A DNA stretch of 64,000 nucleotides from DASXRA01 sp036558905. GTDB taxonomy: Bacteria; Actinomycetota; Actinomycetes; Mycobacteriales; Jatrophihabitantaceae. Below, one piece after another: positions 50,425 to 57,964 of this stretch. Numbering within the stretch: position 1 is the stretch's first letter; every line of letters starts with the position of its first letter. A model generated the notes under the pieces. That model had not been told where the DNA came from and did not search any database. It worked only from the letters and a program-made list of their open reading frames with translations. The position numbers and the translations under genes are program-made. The stretch lies in the NCBI GenBank assembly GCA_036558905.1, contig DATBER010000032.1, forward strand, positions 1 to 64,000, read 5' to 3'.

Positions 50425-51234
50425 TCAGAAGCCGATCGGCGACTCGCGCCAGAACCGGAACAGGTCGTAGCCCAGGGCCCACAGGCCTCGCGGCGCGCCC
50501 GTCGCGTCGTACAGGCGCTCGATCAGGTCGAAGAACCAGGTGTTGAGCCGGTCGATCTGCAAGAGCACGAACACGCCGAGCATGCCCCACGGCTTGATCG
50601 GCTCGAATCCACGGGCGGTCTGCGGGTTGAGGTACGGCTCGATGATCGCGTAGCCGTCCAGGCCGGGGATGGGCAGCAGGTTAAGCACGGCCGCGCTGAT
50701 CTGCAGGAAGCCCAGGAACGCGACGCCCGACCAGAAGTGGATGTGCTGGCCGTTGTCGTGCCCGCGAGCCAGCAGCAACAGGATCACTGCGAAGACGATG
50801 TTCGAGAACGGGCCGGCGGCGGCCGCCACGCTCTGCATCGCCCGGCTGCGGAAGTCGTGCTTGTGCAGGTACACCGCGCCACCGGGCAGGCCGATGCCGC
50901 CCTGGGCGATGAAGATCAGCGGCAGGATGATCGACAGGAACGGGTGGGCGTACTTGAGCGGGTTCAGGGTCAGGTAGCCGGCCGCCTCGACGCTGCGGTC
51001 ACCGGCCCGGTAGGCGGCGTAGGCGTGCCCGAACTCGTGCAGGCACAGTGACACCACCCAGCCGCCGACCACGAGGCAGAACACCCCGAACCGCGCGCTC
51101 GAGCGGTTGTCGTCGTAGCTCAGCCACCCGCCGAACGCGGTGAGCGCGACGAACCCCAGGAATATCGGACTGATCCGCATCCTGGGCTGTGACCACCGGC
51201 GCCGGCGGCGAAACGCGATCGGGTCGTTCCACAC
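50425..51234 (-). CDS. Site-2 protease family (M50) membrane metalloprotease
   Basis: A 269-residue intramembrane protease homologue. About six helices; SLCLHEFGHAYAAYRAGD holds the zinc-binding HExxH motif and LNLLPIPGLDGY the third ligand (LDG). It lacks the PDZ domain of RseP-type proteases and resembles the short actinobacterial members that face unknown substrates. GTG at 51234 is placed by a TACGCT -10 box 7 nt upstream on the minus strand (leaderless). Divergent from ruvCAB, convergent with yebC. Confidence 0.92.
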   Translation of the reverse strand: MWNDPIAFRRRRRWSQPRMRISPIFLGFVALTAFGGWLSYDDNRSSARFGVFCLVVGGWVVSLCLHEFGHAYAAYRAGDRSVEAAGYLTLNPLKYAHPFLSIILPLIFIAQGGIGLPGGAVYLHKHDFRSRAMQSVAAAAGPFSNIVFAVILLLLARGHDNGQHIHFWSGVAFLGFLQISAAVLNLLPIPGLDGYAIIEPYLNPQTARGFEPIKPWGMLGVFVLLQIDRLNTWFFDLIERLYDATGAPRGLWALGYDLFRFWRESPIGF

Positions 51235-51241
51235 GCTGCGA

Positions 51242-51247
51242 AGCGTA
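51242..51247 (-). promoter_or_regulatory. -10 box (TACGCT) of the site-2 protease gene
   Basis: On the minus strand TACGCT precedes the GTG (51234) by 7 nt without a ribosome site: leaderless pattern. It lies about 50 bp from the ruvCAB promoter elements. Confidence 0.45.
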
Positions 51248-51297
51248 CGGGCCGACGGTGTGTCTGCGCTGCGGCTCGGTCGGCGCCGCCTAGGCTC

Positions 51298-51313
51298 TCG
51301 AACGTCCGTTCGT
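51298..51313. promoter_or_regulatory. LexA SOS box of ruvCAB (TCGAAC-N4-GTTCGT)
   Basis: Matches the actinobacterial SOS consensus TCGAAC-N4-GTTCGA at 11 of 12 specified positions. It starts 1 bp downstream of a TAGGCT -10 box (51291-51296), so bound LexA would cover the transcription start. ruvC carries a similar box in mycobacteria. Strong sequence call. Confidence 0.85.
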
Positions 51314-51328
51314 AGAGGAAGGCTGCGC

Positions 51329-51871
51329 GTGCGCGTTCTCGGCGTCGACCCCGGAATGACGCGATGCGGCATCGGCGTCGTCGACGGCGCACCCGGCCGG
51401 GCCCTGACCCTGGTCGACGTCCAGGTCGTGCGCACCCCGGCCGATGCCGAGGTCGGCGACCGGCTGGTGGCCCTGGCCGACGCGCTGGCCGCCGCCATCG
51501 AGCGGTTCGCCCCGGACGTGGTCGCCGTCGAACGGGTGTTCAGCCAGCACAACGTGCGCACCGTCATGGGCACCGCGCAGGCGGCCGGCCTGGCCATCGT
51601 GGCTGCCACCCGGGCCGGCATCCCGGTCGCGATGCACACGCCGAGCGAGGTGAAGGCCTCGGTCACCGGATCGGGCACCGCCGGTAAGGCCCAGGTCGGG
51701 GCGATGGTCAGCCGGCTGCTGAAGCTGCCCGAGGCGCCCCGTCCGGCCGACGCCGCCGATGCCCTCGCTCTGGCGATCTGCCAGCTGTGGCGTGGGGCGG
51801 CCCAGGCCCGGATGCGTGTCGCGGCGGCGGCTCGGGGTACGCCCGCAGCGGTTGGGAGGATGGCGCGGTGA
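51329..51871 (+). CDS. ruvC: Crossover junction endodeoxyribonuclease RuvC
   Basis: A 180-residue Holliday-junction resolvase. LGVDPGMTRCGIGVVD gives the first catalytic Asp (Asp7), VVAVERVFSQHN the Glu, and PADAADALALAICQLW the last Asp pair of the RNase H-like fold. GTG with GAGGAAGG about 6 nt upstream. First gene of ruvCAB and directly downstream of the SOS box. Overlaps ruvA by 4 bp. Confidence 0.97.
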   Translation: MRVLGVDPGMTRCGIGVVDGAPGRALTLVDVQVVRTPADAEVGDRLVALADALAAAIERFAPDVVAVERVFSQHNVRTVMGTAQAAGLAIVAATRAGIPVAMHTPSEVKASVTGSGTAGKAQVGAMVSRLLKLPEAPRPADAADALALAICQLWRGAAQARMRVAAAARGTPAAVGRMAR

Positions 51872-52473
51872 TTGCCAGCGTGCGCGGTCAGGTGGCCGCT
51901 GTCGGTCCGGACGGCGCAGTGGTCGAGGTCGGGGGAGTGGGGTTGGCCGTGTCCTGCACGCCCGGCACCCTGGCCCGGTTGCGGGTGGGCGAGCCGGCCC
52001 GGCTGGCGACCAGCCTGGTTGTGCGCGAGGACTCGCTGACCCTGTACGGCTTCGCCGACGACGACGAGCGGTCGCTGTTCGAGCTGTTGCAGACGGCCAA
52101 CGGCGTCGGCCCGAAGCTGGCCCAGACGATCCTGGCCGTGCACCCGCCGAACGAGATCCGACGGGCCATCGCCACCGACGACCTGGCCGCCCTGACGAAG
52201 GTTCCCGGCATCGGCCGCAAGGGGGCCGAGCGCATCGTCATCGAGTTGCGCGACCGCATCGGCTCGGTCGAGCCCTCGGCGGCCGCCGACCTGTCCGGAG
52301 TCACGCCGGTGGCGCCGTGGCGCGAGCAGCTGCGCCACGCCCTGGCCGGGCTGGGCTTCAGCGGCAAGGAGGCCTCCGACGCGATCGACGTGGTGGCCGC
52401 CGACGCCGGGGACAGCCCGGACGTGTCCGCCCTGCTGCGGCAGAGCATCCAGCTGCTCGGACGCACCCGATGA
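51868..52473 (+). CDS. ruvA: Holliday junction branch migration protein RuvA
   Basis: A 201-residue tetrameric junction-binding protein. Domain I OB fold (VIASVRGQVAAVGPDGAVVEVGGVG), domain II with two helix-hairpin-helix motifs (LQTANGVGPKLAQTIL and LTKVPGIGRKGAERIVIEL), flexible linker, and domain III (EQLRHALAGLGFSGKEASDAI) that contacts RuvB. GTG overlaps ruvC, and its stop overlaps ruvB. Confidence 0.97.
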   Translation: MIASVRGQVAAVGPDGAVVEVGGVGLAVSCTPGTLARLRVGEPARLATSLVVREDSLTLYGFADDDERSLFELLQTANGVGPKLAQTILAVHPPNEIRRAIATDDLAALTKVPGIGRKGAERIVIELRDRIGSVEPSAAADLSGVTPVAPWREQLRHALAGLGFSGKEASDAIDVVAADAGDSPDVSALLRQSIQLLGRTR

Positions 52474-53504
52474 GCGAGGTCGAGGACGTCGTGTCGCCGC
52501 TGCCGGTGGTCGGCGAGCGCGAGGTCGAGGCCAGCCTGCGCCCCAAACGGCTGGCCGAGTTCCCGGGCCAACCCAAAGTGCGCGAGCAGCTCGAACTGGT
52601 GCTGGAGAGCGCGCTGCGGCGGGGCCGCCCGCCGGATCACGTGCTGCTGTCGGGACCGCCCGGGCTGGGCAAGACCAGCCTGGCCATGATCATCGCCACC
52701 GAGCTGAACACCTCGATCCGGGTCACCAGCGGCCCGGCGATCGAGCGGGCCGGCGACCTGGCCGCGCTGCTCACCAGCTTGGGCGAGGGCGAGGTGCTGT
52801 TCATCGACGAGATCCACCGCGTCGCCCGCCCGGCCGAGGAATTGCTCTACATGGCGATGGAGGACTTCCGGGTCGACGTGGTGGTCGGCAAGGGCCCGGG
52901 CGCGACCGCCATCCCGCTCGACCTGGCCCCGTTCACCCTGGTCGGGGCCACCACCCGGGCCGGGCTGCTCACCGGCCCGCTGCGTGATCGCTTCGGCTTC
53001 ACCGGGCACCTGGACTTCTACGACGAGGCCGACCTGCAGACGATCCTGCACCGCTCGGCCGCCCTGCTCGACGTCGACCTGCGCCCGGACGGCGCGACCG
53101 AGATCGCCGGACGCTCGCGGGGCACGCCCCGGATCGCCAACCGGTTGCTGCGCCGGGTCCGCGACTACGCCGAGGTGCGCGCCGACGGCGTGGTCACCGA
53201 GCAGATCGCCCGCGACGCGCTGGCCGTCTACGACGTGGACGAGCTGGGCCTGGACCGCCTGGACCGGGCCGTGCTCGACGCGCTCGTGCGCCGCTTCGGT
53301 GGGGGACCGGTCGGCGTCGGCAACCTGGCGGTGGCGGTCGGCGAAGAGGTCGAAACGGTCGAGGAAGTGGCCGAGCCCTACCTCGTCCGGGCCGGGCTGC
53401 TCGTCCGCACGCCTCGCGGCCGGGTCGCCACGCCGGCCGCCTGGGCGCACCTCGGGCTGACGCCCCCGCGCGAGGGCGGCGCGGCCACCCTGTTCGACAC
53501 GTGA
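52470..53504 (+). CDS. ruvB: Holliday junction branch migration ATPase RuvB
   Basis: A 344-residue AAA+ motor. SLRPKRLAEFPGQPKVREQL, Walker A LSGPPGLGKTSLA, Walker B LFIDEIHRVARPAEELLY, sensor 1 VGATTRAGLLTGPLRDRFG and sensor 2 RSRGTPRIANRLLRRVRDY are all intact, then a winged helix. ATG overlaps ruvA by 4 bp. Confidence 0.98.
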   Translation: MSEVEDVVSPLPVVGEREVEASLRPKRLAEFPGQPKVREQLELVLESALRRGRPPDHVLLSGPPGLGKTSLAMIIATELNTSIRVTSGPAIERAGDLAALLTSLGEGEVLFIDEIHRVARPAEELLYMAMEDFRVDVVVGKGPGATAIPLDLAPFTLVGATTRAGLLTGPLRDRFGFTGHLDFYDEADLQTILHRSAALLDVDLRPDGATEIAGRSRGTPRIANRLLRRVRDYAEVRADGVVTEQIARDALAVYDVDELGLDRLDRAVLDALVRRFGGGPVGVGNLAVAVGEEVETVEEVAEPYLVRAGLLVRTPRGRVATPAAWAHLGLTPPREGGAATLFDT

Positions 53505-53593
53505 AGCTCGGGCACTAGCACGGTGTGGCGGGCGTTGAGTAACGGAGCGCCTACACTCGCGGGCGCCCATCCGCCATATCCGAGGTATCCACC

Positions 53594-53932
53594 GTGAAAG
53601 ACGCACTACCGCTGATCCTGCTCGCCGCCCTGCTGGTGGCGATGCTGCTGTTCGCCCGGCGCAACCGCGAGCGCGCGGCCAGCCAACAGGCCAAGATGCG
53701 TGAGCGGATCACGTTCGGCTCCGAGGTGATGACCACGTCCGGGCTGTACGGCACCGTGACCGGCCTGAATCCCGACGACACGGTGCAGCTGTCCATCGCG
53801 CCCGGCGTCGAGGTGAAGTGGGCGATCGCGGCGCTGCGCGACGTCGAATCGTTGCCGAACCAGTACCGAGAACCGCTCAAATCCGAGGAAGATAAGGCCG
53901 ACGAACCGCCGGACGACGGTCCGCCCCGGTGA
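53594..53932 (+). CDS. yajC: Preprotein translocase subunit YajC
   Basis: A 112-residue single-pass protein: helix at residues 5-22, then KMRERITFGSEVMTTSGLYGTVTGLNPDDTVQLSIAPGVEVKWAIAALRDV (in parts), the YajC beta-core, and an acidic tail. It binds SecDF. GTG with GAGGT about 8 nt upstream; 90 bp after ruvB and 152 bp before secD. Confidence 0.95.
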   Translation: MKDALPLILLAALLVAMLLFARRNRERAASQQAKMRERITFGSEVMTTSGLYGTVTGLNPDDTVQLSIAPGVEVKWAIAALRDVESLPNQYREPLKSEEDKADEPPDDGPPR

Positions 53933-53935
53933 GTC

Positions 53936-54024
53936 GATCCGGGCACAATGTCCGGGGCCAGTCCGGCCTCATCATGACGTCGGTCATACTGTGCCGGATC
54001 CACGGCGCTCACGCGTCGTGCTAA
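53936..54024 (+). ncRNA. Foldable yajC-secD intergenic RNA (candidate leader)
   Basis: GATCCG(G)GCACA (53936-53947) pairs with TGTGC-CGGATC (53990-54000) to close a stem enclosing two smaller hairpins: GGCC-N5-GGCC (53956-53968) and ATGAC-GTCG-GTCAT (53974-53987). This would make a three-way junction about 60-150 nt upstream of secD. Two tiny overlapping ORFs lie in it: MSGASPASS from ATG 53948 and MTSVILCRIHGAHASC from ATG 53974. Base pairing is seen; any regulatory role is inference. Confidence 0.35.
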
Positions 54025-54084
54025 GAACGCTGGGCTGACGTTCACCGCAGTCCAACACGGAACACGTCGAGGAGACCTACCCCC

Positions 54085-56232
54085 GTGGCACCACCTGCCG
54101 GAACGCTGCGTGTCGGGCGTTACTTCCTAGCGCTGATCGCCATCCTCGCCGTGATCTACGGCCTCGTCTTCCTGCCCGGCCAGCGACACTCGCCCAAGCT
54201 GGGCCTGGACCTGGTGGGCGGCAAGCAGGTCGTCTTCCAGGCCAAGACCGACAACGGCAAGCCCCCGTCGAAGGGTGCGATGAGTCAGGCCCGGCAGATC
54301 ATGGAGGACCGGGTCAACGGCTCCGGCGTCGCCAACGCCGAGGTTGTGGTGCAGGGCGGCAACCAGATCGCCGTCTCCATCCCGGGCAAGAACAGCGCCG
54401 ACATCGCCAAGCTCGGCGAGGCGGCCAAGCTGAACTTCCGTCCGCTGGTGATGGCGCCGGTGCCGACGGCGGCGGCCTCAGCGTCGGCCGCGACGCAGAC
54501 CCCCTCGACCGGCGCGACCCCGACCACCACGCCCTCGACGACGACCACGCCCAGTGCGCCCACCACGCCGGCCGGCAGTTCGCCGAGCGGATCGTCGAGC
54601 AACTCGCCGCGCGACAACGCCGCGCGCCCACTCGACGCGCCGTCCACCACCCCGAGCGCGAGCCCCACCTCGCCGAAGGCGAGCAGCACGCCCAGCCCGG
54701 GCGCGGCCCCGACCTCGACAGCCCCGGCCAAGACCACCGCCGATCCGCTCAAGGGGCTCAGCTTCCCGGTACCGACCAGTGACACCGCCTTCAACAAGCT
54801 GACCCAGGCCCAGCAGCAGGAGTTGCAGGCGCGTCTGGCGACCTTCGACTGCTCCTCCGATCAGCCCGACGGGGAGGCCCAGGCGAACAAGGCATTCATC
54901 GCCTGCGACAGCAACGACCCGACCAAGGCCACCAGCGTCTTCTTGCTCGGCCCGGTGATCGTGCCGGGCACCGAGATCTCCAGCGCCACCGCCAACCCGC
55001 CCGACTTCTCCGGTAACGGCGGCAGCGCCGAGTGGACCGTGTCGCTGAACCTGAAGAGCAGCGGCTCCAAGGCCTGGGCGAAGTACACCGGTGCGCACAA
55101 CACCGGCGGCCAGGACGTCTCCGCTCCGATCACCTCCTGCGGGCCGAGTGGCACGCCGTGCGCCAACTACGTCGCGTTCACCCTTGACGGCGCGGTCGTC
55201 TCGTCGCCGTACAACAAGGACGCGATCAACGGCCAGGCCACCCAGATCTCGGGCAGCTTCACCGAGGACTCGGCGACGCTGCTCGCCCGTGAGCTCAAGT
55301 ACGGCGCCCTGCCGCTGAACTTCACCCCGCTCACCAACACCGACGTCTCGGCGACGCTGGGCACGGCGCAGCTCAAGGCCGGCCTGCTCGCGGGCGGTAT
55401 CGGCCTGATCCTCGTCGTGCTCTACTCGCTGATCTACTACCGCGGCCTCGGCCTGGTCACCATCGCCTCGCTGATGGTGTCCGGCGTGCTGACGTACGGC
55501 TCCCTGGTCATCCTCGGCCGCGAGATCGGGTTCACCCTGACCCTGGCCGGCATTGCCGGTTTCATCGTCGCAATCGGTATCACCGCCGACTCGTTCGTCG
55601 TGTTCTTCGAACGAATAAAGGACGAAGTGCACGAGGGGCGAAGTATGCGCGTAGCCGTGCCGCGCGCGTGGGTGCGGGCCCGGCGCACCATCCTGTCGGC
55701 CGACACCGTGTCGTTCCTCGCCGCGGCCGTGCTGTACTACTTCGCCGCAGGCGACGTGAAGGGCTTCGCGTTCACTCTGGGCCTTTCGACGATCCTCGAC
55801 CTGGTCGTGGTGTTCCTGTTCACCCACCCGATGGTGTCGCTGCTGTCGCGCAGCGCGGCGTTCGGTTCGAGCCGGTTCACCGGTCTCAACGCCGTTCGGG
55901 CGGGCGGGATCGTCCCCGACACGCCGGCCCCGGCCGCCCCGGCGCCGGCCACGCGACGGACCCGCCGGGCCAAGGTCGCCGCGAAGGCCGAGGCCGAACC
56001 GGCCGCCGTTGCGGTGCTCGACGAGGAGGACGAGCCGGACGCTCCGCCGCCGGACGAGGCCGAGCCGGTTGCCGCCGAGGAAACCACGGCCGATGCGCCG
56101 AAGGACGCGCCCAAGGCCAAGCCGGATCGTCCGCGCACCCCGCCGAAGGCCGGCACCGCTGCCGAGCGGGCCGCCGAGCGCCGGGCCCGGATGCGGGCCG
56201 AGGCGGCCGAGAGCCAGAAGGGCAAGCGCTGA
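54085..56232 (+). CDS. secD: Protein translocase subunit SecD
   Basis: A 715-residue membrane protein that uses the proton gradient to pull exported proteins through SecYEG. Helix 1 (residues about 12-30), PKLGLDLVGGKQVVF (D1 motif), the P1 periplasmic domain, then five C-terminal helices with GITADSFVVFFERIKDE and AWVRARRTILSADTVSFLAA. A Ser/Thr/Pro-rich insertion of about 95 residues (125-221) interrupts P1, and an acidic/proline tail of about 110 residues follows the last helix. GTG with CGAGGAGA upstream. Overlaps secF by 1 bp. Confidence 0.97.
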   Translation: MAPPAGTLRVGRYFLALIAILAVIYGLVFLPGQRHSPKLGLDLVGGKQVVFQAKTDNGKPPSKGAMSQARQIMEDRVNGSGVANAEVVVQGGNQIAVSIPGKNSADIAKLGEAAKLNFRPLVMAPVPTAAASASAATQTPSTGATPTTTPSTTTTPSAPTTPAGSSPSGSSSNSPRDNAARPLDAPSTTPSASPTSPKASSTPSPGAAPTSTAPAKTTADPLKGLSFPVPTSDTAFNKLTQAQQQELQARLATFDCSSDQPDGEAQANKAFIACDSNDPTKATSVFLLGPVIVPGTEISSATANPPDFSGNGGSAEWTVSLNLKSSGSKAWAKYTGAHNTGGQDVSAPITSCGPSGTPCANYVAFTLDGAVVSSPYNKDAINGQATQISGSFTEDSATLLARELKYGALPLNFTPLTNTDVSATLGTAQLKAGLLAGGIGLILVVLYSLIYYRGLGLVTIASLMVSGVLTYGSLVILGREIGFTLTLAGIAGFIVAIGITADSFVVFFERIKDEVHEGRSMRVAVPRAWVRARRTILSADTVSFLAAAVLYYFAAGDVKGFAFTLGLSTILDLVVVFLFTHPMVSLLSRSAAFGSSRFTGLNAVRAGGIVPDTPAPAAPAPATRRTRRAKVAAKAEAEPAAVAVLDEEDEPDAPPPDEAEPVAAEETTADAPKDAPKAKPDRPRTPPKAGTAAERAAERRARMRAEAAESQKGKR

Positions 56233-57338
56233 TGTCGGTCTTTCAACGCCTGTACCGGGGCGAGACGCGCTTCAACTTCATCGGCACGCGGCGGCGTTGG
56301 TACCTCGCCTCGGCGATCATCATCGTCATCTGCATCCTCAGCTTCGTGCTCCGTGGCTTCAACTGGGGCATCGAGTTCAAGGGCGGCAGTCAGTTCACCA
56401 TCCTGACCAAGGGAACGCCGATCACGGCCAAGCAGGCCGAGGACGCCTTCTCCAAGGCCGGTCTCGAGGTGGCCGACGCCGCGCGCGTCGTCGGCTCGGG
56501 TGACAGCCGGCAGATCGTCGTCAAGACCAAGGACGTCACGCCGGCCGAGCAGGCCACGGTGACGCCGAAGGTTGCCGCCGACCTGAACATCTCGCCGAGC
56601 GTCATCAGCGTGCAGTCGGTGAGCTCCAGCTGGGGCCATGAGATCTCGGTCAAGGCGATCGAGGGACTGATCATCTTCCTGATAGTCGTGTCGATCTACC
56701 TGTCGATACGGTTCCAATGGCGAATGGCGGTCGGGGCGTTCATCGCTCTTATCCACGACCTGCTGCTGGCCGCCGGGGTCTACTCGCTGGTCGGTTTCGA
56801 GGTCACGCCCTCGACCGTGGTGGGCCTGCTGACCATCCTCGGTTTCTCCCTGTACGACACGGTGGTCGTCTACGACAAGGTGGCCGAGAACGCGAAGGAC
56901 ATCACCGCCGGCTCGCGCATGACGTTCTCCGAGGCGGCCAATCTGGCGGTCAACCAGACCCTGATGCGCTCGATCAATACGTCGCTGATCGGCCTGCTGC
57001 CGGTGGCCGGGTTGCTGTTCGTCGGTGCCGGCATCCTCGGCGTGGGCACGATCAAGGACCTGGCGCTGATCCTGTTCGTCGGGCTGGCGTCCGGGGCGTA
57101 CTCGTCGCTGTTCCTGGCCACGCCGATCGTCTGCGACCTGGTCGAGCGCCAGCCCGAGTACAAGGCGCTGACCAAGCGGGTGGCGGCCAAGCGAGCCAGC
57201 GAGGCGGCCAAGCAGGCGGCGGCCGGCGAGCCCGCCCTGGCCGGTACCGGCGGGACGGCCACGGCGGTGCGCCGTAGCGGCGTGCCGGCTCCGGCGCCGA
57301 AACCCGGGGCGCGCCCGCAACGGGCTCGGCGGCGCTAG
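56232..57338 (+). CDS. secF: Protein translocase subunit SecF
   Basis: A 368-residue partner of SecD with six helices. FNWGIEFKGGSQFTI (D1-like motif), a short periplasmic domain, and RMAVGAFIALIHDLLLAAGVYS, LTILGFSLYDTVVVYDKVAEN, NQTLMRSINTSLIGLLPV are conserved. An Ala/Lys/Arg-rich cytosolic tail ends the protein. ATG overlaps the secD stop (TGATG). Confidence 0.97.
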   Translation: MSVFQRLYRGETRFNFIGTRRRWYLASAIIIVICILSFVLRGFNWGIEFKGGSQFTILTKGTPITAKQAEDAFSKAGLEVADAARVVGSGDSRQIVVKTKDVTPAEQATVTPKVAADLNISPSVISVQSVSSSWGHEISVKAIEGLIIFLIVVSIYLSIRFQWRMAVGAFIALIHDLLLAAGVYSLVGFEVTPSTVVGLLTILGFSLYDTVVVYDKVAENAKDITAGSRMTFSEAANLAVNQTLMRSINTSLIGLLPVAGLLFVGAGILGVGTIKDLALILFVGLASGAYSSLFLATPIVCDLVERQPEYKALTKRVAAKRASEAAKQAAAGEPALAGTGGTATAVRRSGVPAPAPKPGARPQRARRR

Positions 57339-57341
57339 CGG

Positions 57342-57884
57342 ATGTCACCGGACGAGTTGGCGGCGCTGATCGCCAAGCGGCTGCGCGACGTCCCGGACTT
57401 CCCCGAGCCGGGCATCGCCTTCAAGGACATCTCGCCGCTGCTGGCCGACCCCGACGCGTTCGGCGCGGCGATCGGCGCCCTGGCCGACGACGCCCGCCGG
57501 CTCGGTTCGATCGACCTGGTCGCCGGCATCGAGGCCCGCGGGTTCCTGTTCGCGGCGGCGCTGGCCTGCGACCTCGGCTGCGGCATCGTCCCGGTCCGCA
57601 AGGCCGGCAAGTTGCCGCCGCCGACCATCCGTCGGGCCTACGACCTGGAGTACGGGCAGGCCGAGATCGAGGTGCCGGTGGACGTCTTGGACGGGCGGCG
57701 CGTCTACCTGGTCGACGACGTGCTGGCCACCGGCGGCACTGTGCGGGCCGCCGCCGAGCTGGTCGTCCAGGCCGGCGGCGAGGTGGCCGGCATCGGCGTG
57801 CTGCTGGAGCTGGGCTTCCTCGGCGGGCGGGCCCGGCTCGAGGGCGTCGCGCACGGCTCGATCACGGCTCTGCTGCGCAGCTGA
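57342..57884 (+). CDS. apt: Adenine phosphoribosyltransferase
   Basis: A 180-residue purine-salvage enzyme. DFPEPGIAFKDISPLLADP opens the fold, LVAGIEARGFLFAAALA and VPVRKAGKLPPPT form the base pocket, and VYLVDDVLATGGTVRAAAELV is the PRPP-binding loop. ATG 3 bp after secF, so cotranscribed with the sec genes. Lies just upstream of relA, the usual actinobacterial order. Confidence 0.97.
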   Translation: MSPDELAALIAKRLRDVPDFPEPGIAFKDISPLLADPDAFGAAIGALADDARRLGSIDLVAGIEARGFLFAAALACDLGCGIVPVRKAGKLPPPTIRRAYDLEYGQAEIEVPVDVLDGRRVYLVDDVLATGGTVRAAAELVVQAGGEVAGIGVLLELGFLGGRARLEGVAHGSITALLRS

Positions 57885-57928
57885 CGCGCGCGAGCGGCCT
57901 CCTGGGCGCTAGCCTGGTGCCGGCCGCC

Positions 57929-57934
57929 TAGACT
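57929..57934 (+). promoter_or_regulatory. -10 box (TAGACT) upstream of relA
   Basis: TAGACT precedes the relA coding region by 30 bp and would give a leadered mRNA with a GAGGAGG ribosome site at 57953-57959. A second TAGCCT-like box lies at 57910-57915. The TAG of the box also closes the relA frame upstream. Confidence 0.5.
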
Positions 57935-57964
57935 GGTGGTGCGGATCCTGCTGAGGAGGCCTCG

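Noticed and set aside
53948..54024. Secretion-monitoring arrest peptide upstream of secD
   Set aside because: The two tiny ORFs lack a signal or membrane segment and an RAPP/RAPG-like arrest motif, so no arrest-peptide claim is made.
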